16,161 bases of DNA from JBCBWG01 sp964579305 (GCA_964579305.1 CAZOGY010000085.1:1-16161), one strand, 5' to 3'; positions 1 through 7,530 are shown, counted from the first letter of the stretch. Notes: generated by a model not told the origin, from the sequence alone. Numbers and translations: made by a program.

Positions 1-425
1 TGAAGGACATGGCGATCGTCGGCAACATCGGTCACTTCGACAACGAGATCCAGGTTGCCGCTCTCAAGAACATGAAGTGGACCAACATCAAGCCGCAGGT
101 CGACATGATCGAGTTCCCGGCCGGCAACCGCATGATCCTGCTGTCGGAAGGCCGCCTGTTGAACGTCGGCAACGCAACCGGCCACCCCTCGTTCGTGATG
201 TCGGCGTCGTTCACCAACCAGGTCCTGGCGCAGATTGAGCTGTTCACCAAGGGCGATGACTACAAAAACGAAGTCTACGTCCTGCCCAAGCACCTCGACG
301 AGAAGGTCGCTCGCCTGCACCTCGGCAAGCTCGGCGTGAACCTGACCGAACTGTCTGATGAGCAGGCCGCTTACATTGGCGTCGAGCAGCAAGGCCCCTT
401 CAAGCCAGAGCACTACCGCTACTAA
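1..425 (+). CDS. ahcY: Adenosylhomocysteinase (S-adenosyl-L-homocysteine hydrolase), 3' part only
   Basis: This is the C-terminal part of the cytosolic NAD-dependent enzyme that splits S-adenosylhomocysteine into homocysteine and adenosine, relieving product inhibition of methyltransferases. The frame is already open at the window edge (lysine-aspartate codons precede the first visible ATG at 9), so the gene begins upstream and the ATG at 9 is internal. About 140 residues are visible. Family landmarks include NIGHFDNEIQ, NIKPQVD, ILLSEGRLLN(V)G, GHPSFVMSASFTNQVLAQIEL, LHLGKLGV and the terminal GPFKPEHYRY. In the known tetramer the lysine and tyrosine of that C-terminal tail contact NAD of the neighbouring subunit; both are present, so the end is intact. 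The stop is TAA at 423-425, followed after 32 nt by a strong hairpin terminator, so ahcY is probably transcriptionally separate from what follows. Identification is close to certain. Confidence 0.97.
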   Translation, partial: KDMAIVGNIGHFDNEIQVAALKNMKWTNIKPQVDMIEFPAGNRMILLSEGRLLNVGNATGHPSFVMSASFTNQVLAQIELFTKGDDYKNEVYVLPKHLDEKVARLHLGKLGVNLTELSDEQAAYIGVEQQGPFKPEHYRY

Positions 426-457
426 GCCATCAACGGCATTTGCCGATTGTTCGAACC

Positions 458-490
458 GAAAGCCCGCAGCACCTGCTGCGGGCTTTCTTG
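458..490 (+). terminator. Intrinsic terminator of ahcY
   Basis: GAAAGCCCGCAGC (458-470) pairs perfectly with GCTGCGGGCTTTC (475-487) around a four-base ACCT loop. The 3' arm ends in a short T-rich stretch (CTTTCTTG). The U-tract is weak because it is partly inside the stem, but the 13-bp GC-rich stem right after ahcY makes termination likely. It lies upstream of the chosen start of the next gene, which is why the ATG at 440 was not taken as that gene's start. Confidence 0.8.
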
Positions 491-541
491 TCCGCAACGC
501 CGGCACCGTACCTCACAAATTCACGAAAGACCGTACCGCCG

Positions 542-856
542 ATGACGTTACAATTGATCGTCGCCCTTCTCCTCAACACGGGCCTTCTGGCGCTGATCGT
601 CCTCTTCCTCGTTCGCAAGGAAGGCCGCAAGTTGCTTGGAATTGTCGGCATCATTGCATTCGTTCTTGTCCTGCCAATCGTGGCCGCAGCCTTGTATGGC
701 CAGTTCCAAATGGCGTTTGTGGACCTTCCGCGCGACGCGTACAGTTTTTATTGGGAAATTCAGTACGCCGGCGCGCTGGCTTTTGGCGCCGTGATGATTG
801 TGTTGCGTGTCCTGAACTGGGTTATGAGCTTGTTTTCGCGCAAAGCCCGGAGGTGA
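542..856 (+). CDS. Small predicted integral membrane protein, function unknown
   Basis: A 104-residue protein that I do not recognise. Three hydrophobic segments are visible: about residues 3-23 (LQLIVALLLNTGLLALIVLFL), about 29-52 (KLLGIVGIIAFVLVLPIVAAALY) and about 76-96 (ALAFGAVMIVLRVLNWVMSLF). A basic loop (RKEGRK) separates the first two, a short polar/aromatic loop (DLPRDAYSFYWEIQ) lies between the second and third, and the C-terminus is basic (SRKARR). By the positive-inside rule the first loop and the C-terminus should be cytoplasmic and the N-terminus outside. The start is ATG 542; the frame stays open to an ATG at 440, but that lies before the ahcY terminator hairpin and would add a non-hydrophobic leader. 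Upstream is only a weak purine stretch (GAAAGA, 525-530). No catalytic motif is visible. The gene sits alone between two other units, so context does not assign a role. Confidence 0.7.
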   Translation: MTLQLIVALLLNTGLLALIVLFLVRKEGRKLLGIVGIIAFVLVLPIVAAALYGQFQMAFVDLPRDAYSFYWEIQYAGALAFGAVMIVLRVLNWVMSLFSRKARR

Positions 857-999
857 CGAAACGCGAACGCGGTCCACTTGTCCTGAATTGGCACACCGAC
901 CAACGGCATACTGACGGTAGTATTAGCCCGCGCTTCCCAAGGCTTTCATTAAAATTGTACGAATTGCGCAACACCATTCCGACGGGACCCGTTGCGCCA

Positions 1000-2301
1000 A
1001 TGCCAACCGCTGCTACCGCACGCCAAAACAACTTACCGCGCGCTCTGCACAGCTGGACCAATGATCGATCTGGTACGATTGCGCTGATGGCCGCTTTCGT
1101 TATTCCGGTGCTATTGACGCTTACAATCAGTTCGATCGATTACATGATGGTGCTGCGGCAGAAATCCTACCTCCAGCGCGTGATCGATCACGCAACGCTG
1201 GCGGCGGCAAATGAGTTATCGTTGGCCGATGCGAAGGAAGAAAACGTCAAGGCCGCGGTGAAAGCGGTTGTCGAGAACTTTTTCGACGCGGGATACAACG
1301 CCTCCGCCGGCCCTTCAGGCAACGGCCCTGTTCCAACCCTTACTGTGTCCGTTTCAACATCGCCCTTGCGTGTCAATGTCACCGCAACCCAGTCATTCGA
1401 CAGTGTTTTTGGCAAGATGTTCGGCCTGGGCGTCGACACGATTACCGCAAGCGCGGTCGCACAGGTGATTGGCAAACCGAACTTGTGCATCCTGGCTTTG
1501 AACCAATCTGCCAACGGCACCATAAGCCTAGAAAAACAGGCGCTTGTCACCGGAAACAATTGCGCCGTTTTTTCGAACTCCAAACACAATATTGGCATCA
1601 AAACCAAAAACAGCGCGCGGTTAACAGCGTCGACAATTTGCTCAGCGGGTGGCGTGCAAGGTGGCGGCAAGCATTTTAACCCGCTGCCGATCATGGACTG
1701 TCCACAGTTCGACGACCCTCTTGCCGGGCGACCGGAACCTGTGCACGGACACTGCGATCCGTTACTGCCCAAAGTGGTGGCATCGTCACGCACACTCTAT
1801 CCCGGCGTCTATTGCGGCTTGACCATAACAAGCGGCGCGATCGTCGATCTGGAACCTGGCGTCTACGTGTTCGACAATGGCCCTCTGGTCGTGACAAGCG
1901 GGGCGACGCTGCGCGGAAAGGACGTGGGCCTCTATTTCACAAGCGACAGCGTATTTCGGTTTGATGCGGCCTCGGAGGTCAACCTCGAAGCCCCCACCTC
2001 TGGCCCTATGGCCGGGCTATTGATTTTTACGTCGCGCAGCCAATCAACAGGCATGACGCATGACATATTCTCCCGCAACGCGCAGAACCTGGTTGGCACG
2101 ATCTACATGCCGACCTCGCGTTTGCGCGTTGACGGCGATGCCCAGATCGGCGGCGACAGCGCTTACACGGCGCTTGTGGTCAATAAGCTGCAGCTTTTTG
2201 GCGGCCCGCACGTCGTTCTGAACACCAACTACTCTGCAACCGACGTCCCCGTTCCCGACGGCATCAAGGGCGCGGGTCAGCCCGTTCGCATCATCCAATA
2301 G
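1000..2301 (+). CDS. TadG-like (Tad/Flp pilus-associated type) anchored extracytoplasmic protein with beta-rich C-terminal domain
   Basis: A 433-residue protein. Residues about 20-60 match the N-terminal region of Tad-domain (TadE/TadG-type) proteins: a short basic cytoplasmic segment, the motif NDRSGTIALMAAF, one membrane segment (about 27-46), then an amphipathic helix with DHATLAAANEL. Residues about 160-433 are likely periplasmic or surface exposed. They are rich in beta-strand-like repeats such as PGVYCG, LEPGVYVFDNG, SGATLRGKDVGLYFT, GTIYMPTSRLRVDGDAQI and NTNYSATDVPVPDG, suggesting a beta-helix-like fold. Six cysteines (163, 188, 214, 234, 252, 272) cluster just before and within this part, fitting disulfides outside the cytoplasm. 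ATG 1000 is preferred because the Tad signature follows directly; the frame is open far upstream, and a TTG at 955 is an alternative. The Shine-Dalgarno is weak (ACGGGA, about 982-987). No tadA, tadB, tadC, cpaB or pilin gene is nearby, so it is an orphan. The Tad assignment is good; its role in a pilus is inference. Confidence 0.8.
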   Translation: MPTAATARQNNLPRALHSWTNDRSGTIALMAAFVIPVLLTLTISSIDYMMVLRQKSYLQRVIDHATLAAANELSLADAKEENVKAAVKAVVENFFDAGYNASAGPSGNGPVPTLTVSVSTSPLRVNVTATQSFDSVFGKMFGLGVDTITASAVAQVIGKPNLCILALNQSANGTISLEKQALVTGNNCAVFSNSKHNIGIKTKNSARLTASTICSAGGVQGGGKHFNPLPIMDCPQFDDPLAGRPEPVHGHCDPLLPKVVASSRTLYPGVYCGLTITSGAIVDLEPGVYVFDNGPLVVTSGATLRGKDVGLYFTSDSVFRFDAASEVNLEAPTSGPMAGLLIFTSRSQSTGMTHDIFSRNAQNLVGTIYMPTSRLRVDGDAQIGGDSAYTALVVNKLQLFGGPHVVLNTNYSATDVPVPDGIKGAGQPVRIIQ

Positions 2302-2304
2302 CTC

Positions 2305-2334
2305 AAACCGGCAGGCCTGCGCCGCGCCGGTTTT
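2305..2334 (+). terminator. Probable intrinsic terminator after the TadG-like gene
   Basis: AAACCGGC (2305-2312) pairs with GCCGGTTT (2326-2333). An inner GGC/GCC pairing (2314-2316 with 2321-2323) around CTGC tightens the loop. The 3' arm ends in TTTT (2331-2334). The hairpin starts four bases after the TAG stop at 2299-2301, the expected place for the end of this transcript. The T-run is short, hence moderate confidence. Confidence 0.65.
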
Positions 2335-2516
2335 GGTCTTGGCCGCTCTGCTGCAGCGATCCGGCAACACACATCGGCAATTCAGCCGATCGCGCCGAAC
2401 GGACAGCACGCATTTTTGCGCGGCGCGCGATACGCACACGCTGCCGCTCGCGTCATGCATACTGCGGGCGGCGCTGTTGCCGCTTTGACCAGTTCCGCGT
2501 CCAAGGTTATCCCGCC

Positions 2517-3089
2517 GTGCCGAAAACCCTGCCCCGCTTTGCTGTATTCTTCGCGATCTTTTGCGCGCTCATGGCCAACGTCAGCGCCGATCCCGCGAAC
2601 GCCCAGTCGCAAAAAATCTGGCGCGCTTTTGCAAGCGGGCAGCTTGTGGGGTTGATGCGGCACGCCAAGGCGCCCGGCAATAAGGAGCCAGGCCCGGTCT
2701 CGCTGTGGGACTGTTCAACCCAACGCAACCTGTCAGGTGCAGGCCGGGCACAAGCCCGCCGCACGGGCGCCTATTTGCGCCGCCGCGGCATCTCGGGCGC
2801 CACGATCTATTCCAGCCAATTCTGCCGCTGCGCTGACACCGCGCGGTTGTTGGGCCTCGGCAGTGTCTGGACCGACAGCCGCGTCAACGCCCTGCAAAAG
2901 GGCGCAGCCGGAAGCACGCAAACCGCCGGCCTGCGCAGCTTGATCGCAAACGCCGCAACCGGCAGCGCAACCATCATCGTCACCCACAAAACCAACATCC
3001 GCGCCGTCACCGGTCGCACCCCGGGCTCCGGCGAAACCCTCCTCGTCAATCGCCGCGGCCGCGTCGTTGCGCGCATCAGCGCCCGCTGA
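2517..3089 (+). CDS. Exported histidine phosphatase (phosphoglycerate-mutase superfamily) protein
   Basis: A 190-residue protein of the histidine phosphatase superfamily, which transfers phosphate through a histidine intermediate. The start is GTG 2517, with AAGG at 2503-2506 as a modest ribosome site. Residues 1-30 look like a Sec signal peptide: basic start (MPKTLPR), hydrophobic core (FAVFFAIFCALMANV) and an ANA-Q-type cleavage region. The catalytic motif is LMRHAKAP with Arg48-His49 (RHA instead of the commoner RHG). It is followed by TQRNLSGAGRAQARRTG, the IYSSQFCRCADTA box and the second active-site histidine in VTHKTNI (His157). Such small periplasmic members include the Ais/lipid A-core phosphatase type, but nothing here fixes the substrate. 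Cysteines at 66, 103 and 105 could form a disulfide after export. Terminator-like sequence upstream and 217 nt of spacer downstream suggest it is transcribed alone. Confidence 0.82.
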   Translation: MPKTLPRFAVFFAIFCALMANVSADPANAQSQKIWRAFASGQLVGLMRHAKAPGNKEPGPVSLWDCSTQRNLSGAGRAQARRTGAYLRRRGISGATIYSSQFCRCADTARLLGLGSVWTDSRVNALQKGAAGSTQTAGLRSLIANAATGSATIIVTHKTNIRAVTGRTPGSGETLLVNRRGRVVARISAR

Positions 3090-3220
3090 ACCACCCGCCG
3101 CGGTCAAGGCGCCACATGGCCCGGCTGCGCACAACGCCACTGCTGCCCGATCTGGCCAAGTGCAGGCCCCGCGCGCATACTCACACCAGTGATTCGTCGT
3201 CCGCCGTCGCGACCAAACCG

Positions 3221-3235
3221 TTAACACCCGGTTAA
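3221..3235. promoter_or_regulatory. Candidate CtrA-binding site (full TTAA-N7-TTAA box) upstream of divL
   Basis: TTAACACCCGGTTAA places two TTAA half-sites exactly seven bases apart. Read on the - strand it is TTAA-CCGGGTG-TTAAC, matching the published alphaproteobacterial CtrA consensus TTAA-N7-TTAAC at every specified base. The site also reads as an inverted repeat (TTAAC-N5-GTTAA). It lies 71 nt before the divL ATG, a distance suitable for overlapping a promoter. It is the only two-half-site match I noticed in the intergenic regions. Binding and the sign of regulation are inference. A confident -35/-10 pair was not seen nearby. Confidence 0.6.
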
Positions 3236-3306
3236 TCGACGGCGCCAAGTTCCGCGTCCCATGCCCGCTTAAGCCCCAATGCCAGCCGCAGGACGCACCA
3301 CACATC

Positions 3307-5865
3307 ATGCACCGCTCGGATGCACGAATCGGAATTTCAAGGCTCGCTGAAACCCGCAGCGAACTCATCGCCTTGCTGTTGGCGAGCCTGGCTTGCGTTG
3401 TCGTCCTTACCGTCAGCATTGTCGAAAGCCGCGCCTTTGATGGTCCAGCCACGGTGCCATGGGTGCTCGTCAGCGTGATCGCGATTGGGCTGCTTGCGAT
3501 CGGTGCCAGCGCCATTTTCGTTGCCCGCCGCGCCCGCATCGAGGCAAAGGCTGCCGCCGCCGACAGCGATGCGCTACGCCGTGAGTTGTTCATGGCCCAT
3601 TCCGTCTTCGCGGCTGAACCGCAAGTCCTGTTGTTCTGGGAGGCCGAGCACGGCTTTCGGGTCATCACGCATGCCCTCCACACGGTGAGCGGCGTTCCGC
3701 AGGACGCACCAACCGTGCTTCAGTTCGGCGCCTGGCTGGATGACCGTTCCAGCGGCGACCTGACGGCGGGCTTGAACGCATTGTTTGAAGACGGCCGTCC
3801 TTTCAACCTGCTTTTGAAAACCAAGGCGGGCGGCCACGTCGAGGCCGATGCGCGCGCCGCGGGAAGCCGCGCCGTGCTGCGCTTTCGCGATGTCGCCGGC
3901 TATAAGCGTGACCTCGTTGAGGTTCTCGACCAGCACCGTCATTTAACGCGCGACATCAAGACCAGCCGCTCACTCCTCAACGCGCTGGTCATGCCAGTCT
4001 GGATCCGCGATGGCAGCGGCCGCCTGGAATGGGTGAACGACGCTTACGTCCGCGCGGTCGAATCGGGCTCCGCCGAGGACGTGATCAGCGAACAGGTTGA
4101 GCTGCTTGACGCCCGTCAACGTGACCTTGTTGCCAATAACCTGTCCAAGCGCGACCCGCTCATGAAGCGGATGCAGCTTCTCGTCGGCGGCAAGCTCAAG
4201 GCCCACGATGTGCTCACGGTTCCAATCGATGGCATCGAAGCCGCCGCAGCAATCGACGTGGCCGAACTGGAATCAGCCCAAGGCGAGCTTGAGCGCCAGA
4301 TGTCGGCTTACGACCGCACGCTTGATCGCGTCGCCTCGGCGGTTGCGATCTTCAACAAAGACATGAAGCTTGCATTTTATAACGAAGCCTATCGCAAGCT
4401 TTGGGAACTGGACCCGGACTGGCTTGATCAGCAACCGACCGACTCCCAGGTCCTTGATCGTTTGCGGCAACTCTCACGCCTGCCCTCAGCCGGCCGCTAC
4501 CAGGACTGGAAACAGGAAGTTCTGGAGGTCTACACGACCAAGCCGGTCTACGAAGATCATTGGGCCCTGCCCGACGGCCGCATTTTGCATGTCGTCGCAG
4601 AGCAGCGCCCCGATGGCGGCGTCACGTACCTTTTTGATGATCAGTCAGAACAACTGGCTTTGGAGAGCCAGTACAAGACGCTGATCCAAGTCCAGCGCGA
4701 AACACTCGACAGCCTTGCCGAAGGCGTTGCGGTGTTTGGGACGGATGCGCGGTTGCGCCTGTTCAACTCCGCCTTCACCGAAATCTGGAAGCAGTCCCAT
4801 CGCGCACTCGCCCAGCGCCCCCACATCGATGAGTTGGTCGATCAGCTTGCAAAGGGCGAAAGTGAGGGCCGCGTGTGGGCCCGCATCACCGCGGCGGTGA
4901 CGTCCTTGTCGGGCGAGCAAAAGGCGATTGAAGGTCAGATTGTTCGCGACGACGGCATCTTCATCGATTTCGCAACGACACCGCTTCCCGACGGCGGAAC
5001 GCTGGCGACTTTTGTCGACGTCACCACCACCCAGAACTATCAGCGCGCCCTTTTGGAACGCAACGAGGCGCTTGTTGCCGCCGACCGCCTCAAGAGCCGC
5101 TTCATCTCGCATGTCTCCTATGAGCTGCGTACGCCGCTTACCAACATCATTGGCTTTTCGGAGCTGCTGGAAAGCCCGCGCACGGGCGACTTGAACATCA
5201 AGCAACGTGAGTATCTTGGTGACATTTCCGCCTCGTCCCGGACGCTGCTTGCGATCATCGACGACATTCTGGATCTGGCGACGATCGATGCCGGCGCGCT
5301 TGAGTTGCGCCTTGAACCCATCGATGTGCGCGCCGTCATCGACGAGGCGGTCGAAACGATTTCAGAGCGGGCCGCGCGCATGCGGATCACGCTTGAACTC
5401 GCCGTGGACGCCGCCATCGGCAAGGCCGACGCCGACCCGCAGCGCGTACGACAGATCCTTTATAACCTGCTATCCAACGCCGTCGGCTTTTCAAACCCCG
5501 GCGACACCGTACGCCTGGCTTGCTGGCCAGAGCCCGGAACGCTCGTCTTTGAGATCACCGATCAAGGAATCGGCATCCCGCCTGAAGAGCAATCCGATAT
5601 CTTTGAACGCTTCGTCAGTCGCTCGCAGGGCTCCAAACACCGCGGCGCCGGGCTTGGCCTATCGATCGTCAAGAGCCTCGTTGATTTGCATGGCGGCGCG
5701 ATTTCGCTGGCCTCAGAACCAAACGTGGGCACATCCGTCACAGTGCGCTTGCCAACATCGCCGCGCGCCCGTCGGCAGGAGGCCACGCTGAGCCAACATC
5801 GCGCGGCAGCCTCCCTTGGAAGCGAACCCGCCCCGCAGCGGCTTCTCAATCGAGAGCGCGCTTGA
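3307..5865 (+). CDS. divL: DivL-type PAS sensor pseudo-histidine kinase (tyrosine at the phospho-acceptor site), cell-cycle regulator
   Basis: An 852-residue membrane-anchored, histidine-kinase-like protein. Two hydrophobic segments lie near the N-terminus (about 20-40 and 50-73). They are followed by four PAS-like domains (about 95-200, 221-318, 337-450, 465-575) with typical stretches such as VWIRDGSGRLEWVNDAY, VAIFNKDMKLAFYNEAY and VAVFGTDARLRLFNSAF. The dimerisation helix reads FISHVSYELRTPLTNI: Tyr605 (TAT, 5119-5121) stands where kinases have the phosphorylated His of SHELRTPL. This is the known DivL signature. The ATP domain keeps the N box (NLLSNAVGFS, Asn724), G1 (DQGIGI, Asp752) and G2 (GAGLGLS, 780-786). 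In Caulobacter, polar DivL binds phosphorylated DivK and controls CckA and hence CtrA; the same role here is inference. The C-terminus adds a basic tail of about 35 residues. ATG 3307 has a weak AGGA at 3290. The flanking genes tsaE, addB, addA and trxA, and the CtrA box upstream, support the assignment. Confidence 0.9.
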   Translation: MHRSDARIGISRLAETRSELIALLLASLACVVVLTVSIVESRAFDGPATVPWVLVSVIAIGLLAIGASAIFVARRARIEAKAAAADSDALRRELFMAHSVFAAEPQVLLFWEAEHGFRVITHALHTVSGVPQDAPTVLQFGAWLDDRSSGDLTAGLNALFEDGRPFNLLLKTKAGGHVEADARAAGSRAVLRFRDVAGYKRDLVEVLDQHRHLTRDIKTSRSLLNALVMPVWIRDGSGRLEWVNDAYVRAVESGSAEDVISEQVELLDARQRDLVANNLSKRDPLMKRMQLLVGGKLKAHDVLTVPIDGIEAAAAIDVAELESAQGELERQMSAYDRTLDRVASAVAIFNKDMKLAFYNEAYRKLWELDPDWLDQQPTDSQVLDRLRQLSRLPSAGRYQDWKQEVLEVYTTKPVYEDHWALPDGRILHVVAEQRPDGGVTYLFDDQSEQLALESQYKTLIQVQRETLDSLAEGVAVFGTDARLRLFNSAFTEIWKQSHRALAQRPHIDELVDQLAKGESEGRVWARITAAVTSLSGEQKAIEGQIVRDDGIFIDFATTPLPDGGTLATFVDVTTTQNYQRALLERNEALVAADRLKSRFISHVSYELRTPLTNIIGFSELLESPRTGDLNIKQREYLGDISASSRTLLAIIDDILDLATIDAGALELRLEPIDVRAVIDEAVETISERAARMRITLELAVDAAIGKADADPQRVRQILYNLLSNAVGFSNPGDTVRLACWPEPGTLVFEITDQGIGIPPEEQSDIFERFVSRSQGSKHRGAGLGLSIVKSLVDLHGGAISLASEPNVGTSVTVRLPTSPRARRQEATLSQHRAAASLGSEPAPQRLLNRERA

Positions 5866-5898
5866 CGACCATGCGCGTTCGGCGTTTCGCTCCCGCCC

Positions 5899-7530
5899 AT
5901 GACCGAGCCGCACAAGCAAACAGAACCGCAGTCGATTCACCGCCGCGCATGCGATCAGCGGCAACTTGAGCAGTTGGCGGAGATTTTTGCCTGGAAGCTG
6001 CAGCCGGGCTGGACGCTCGCCCTGCATGGCGACCTTGGCGCTGGAAAAACAACGTTTGCGCGTGCTCTGATCCGCGCCGCCCTGTGTGATCCGTTTGCCG
6101 AAATCCCAAGCCCGACCTTCGCGCTCGTGCAAAGCTACGAAACGGCGCGCATTCCCCTGACCCATGCCGATCTTTATCGGCTGGAGGGCGGCGAGGCCCT
6201 GGAAGAACTCGGCCTTGAGGACGCACTGTGGCAAGGCGCAGCCGTTGTGGAATGGCCCGAACGTGCCGGCAACGCGCTGCCGGGTATCATCATCGACGTT
6301 GCAATCTCCGAGACTGTCGGTGCCCCCGATCACCGCGATATTGCAATCACGGCCCGCAACCAGACCACGCACAAACACTGCCGCCGCATTGCCGAGATCG
6401 CAGCCTTCCTTGCCGATGCCGAAACCCGCGGCGGCCCCGCCCTGGACACCATCACCTTTCTGCAGGGTGATGCCTCAAGCCGCAGCTATGCGCGCGCGCA
6501 AACCCGCGACCGGCGCCCGGTCATCCTTATGGACGCACCGGCGATGCCGGATGGGCCGCCAGTCCGCGCCGGCAAACCCTATAGCCGCCTGGCCCACCTC
6601 GCTGAAAACGTGAAGCCTTTCATCGCGATCGCCAACGCTTTGCGCGAGCGCGGGCTGTCCGCACCAGAGCTCTACGCGTGCGACGCAGACAGGGGCCTGC
6701 TTATCATCGAACACCTCGGCGCGCGCGTGTTTGGCGGTGAACTCGCCAATGCCGAAGCGGATGGAACCCGGGCCCGCGTCCAACGCATGATGTGGACGGC
6801 CGCGGTTGAGACGCTGGTTGAACTCCGTGCATCCGGCCCCCCCATGAAGCCGGTGGCCGCGCACGGACCGGCCCACACGCTTCCGCGCATGGACACCGAT
6901 GTCCTGGCCATCGAAGCCGAACTCCTGCTCGACTGGTACTGGCCGGTGGTCAAGGCAGGCACACCGGACGCATCGGCCCGCGACGACTTTTCCAAGGCCT
7001 GGGCCCCGATCTTTGAACGCCTCTCAAACCTGCCCAGCGGATGGGCCTTGCGGGATTTCCATTCCCCCAATCTGATTTGGCGGCCCGAACGCGAGGGCCC
7101 CGCCCGCGTCGGCCTTATCGATTTCCAAGACGCCCTTGAAGCCCACTGGGCCTATGACCTCGTATCGCTGACCCAGGATGCGCGCGTTGACGTCCCAGCG
7201 GACCTGGAGCGTGACCTCTTTGAACACTACTGTGGTGTCTGCCGCAGCCGGTTGGGATCACTGGACGACGGCGAAATGGCCTTTGCCTATGCCGCTTTCG
7301 GCGCCCAACGCGCGACCAAAATCATCGGCATCTTTGCACGACTGGCGATCCGCGACGGCAAACCACACTATCTCGCGCACATTCCCAGATTGTGGGATTA
7401 CTTGGCCAGAAACCTGCTTCATTGCGCACTCACGGACGTCAAAACCTGGTTCGACATTCATTTCCCGCCCGCACTGCGCCGGCTCGACACGGTCGCCGCA
7501 AACCAAAGTGATGCAACTGAAAAACCATGA
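5899..7530 (+). CDS. tsaE-amgK: Fusion of tRNA threonylcarbamoyladenosine protein TsaE and N-acetylmuramate/N-acetylglucosamine anomeric kinase AmgK
   Basis: A 543-residue two-domain cytoplasmic protein. Residues 1-155 are TsaE, the P-loop ATPase working with TsaB-TsaD to make t6A37 in tRNA. Walker A is GDLGAGKT (44-51), followed by SPTFALV (71-77), HADLYRL (89-95) and VVEWPERAG (116-124). Residues about 185-525 are an aminoglycoside-phosphotransferase-fold kinase of the AmgK type: FLQGDASSRSY (187-197), a lysine-poor N-lobe with VILMDAP (208-214), the catalytic loop RDFHSPN (Asp386, Asn391) and the metal-binding IDFQDA (Asp408). AmgK phosphorylates the anomeric hydroxyl of MurNAc or GlcNAc released during wall turnover. 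The next gene, murU, encodes the following step, which supports this substrate over an antibiotic. Such TsaE/phosphotransferase fusions are known in alphaproteobacteria. ATG 5899 begins 33 nt after divL. I see no frame break in the linker, so the fusion looks genuine. Confidence 0.88.
   Translation: MTEPHKQTEPQSIHRRACDQRQLEQLAEIFAWKLQPGWTLALHGDLGAGKTTFARALIRAALCDPFAEIPSPTFALVQSYETARIPLTHADLYRLEGGEALEELGLEDALWQGAAVVEWPERAGNALPGIIIDVAISETVGAPDHRDIAITARNQTTHKHCRRIAEIAAFLADAETRGGPALDTITFLQGDASSRSYARAQTRDRRPVILMDAPAMPDGPPVRAGKPYSRLAHLAENVKPFIAIANALRERGLSAPELYACDADRGLLIIEHLGARVFGGELANAEADGTRARVQRMMWTAAVETLVELRASGPPMKPVAAHGPAHTLPRMDTDVLAIEAELLLDWYWPVVKAGTPDASARDDFSKAWAPIFERLSNLPSGWALRDFHSPNLIWRPEREGPARVGLIDFQDALEAHWAYDLVSLTQDARVDVPADLERDLFEHYCGVCRSRLGSLDDGEMAFAYAAFGAQRATKIIGIFARLAIRDGKPHYLAHIPRLWDYLARNLLHCALTDVKTWFDIHFPPALRRLDTVAANQSDATEKP

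Noticed and set aside
440..541. Upstream start (ATG 440) for the small membrane protein
   Set aside because: It would begin before the ahcY terminator hairpin, and the added residues are not like the rest of the protein. ATG 542 directly precedes the first membrane segment.
949..955. TTAA half-site and TAAAAT -10-like sequence before the TadG-like gene
   Set aside because: No second TTAA at the right spacing and no acceptable -35 at 15-18 nt, so neither a CtrA box nor a promoter could be supported.
358..999. Long upstream extension of the TadG-like reading frame, open from 358
   Set aside because: It runs through the end of ahcY, a strong terminator and the small membrane protein gene in another frame. 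Its translation has no domain and an Arg/Pro/Ser-rich shadow-like composition, whereas the Tad signature starts just after ATG 1000.
2733..3683. 316-residue open frame on the - strand
   Set aside because: It covers the phosphatase gene, the intergenic CtrA-box region and the start of divL. Its translation is biased toward Ala, Arg, Ser and Met without motifs, as expected for a shadow frame in GC-rich coding DNA.
5207..5791. 194-residue open frame on the + strand inside divL
   Set aside because: It overlaps the kinase catalytic region in a different frame and shows only a low-complexity Arg/Pro/Ser composition.
5899..7530. Phosphotransferase domain as an aminoglycoside-resistance gene
   Set aside because: The fold is shared with antibiotic kinases, but fusion to TsaE and coupling to murU point to the AmgK cell-wall sugar kinase. 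There are no mobile-element signs around it.
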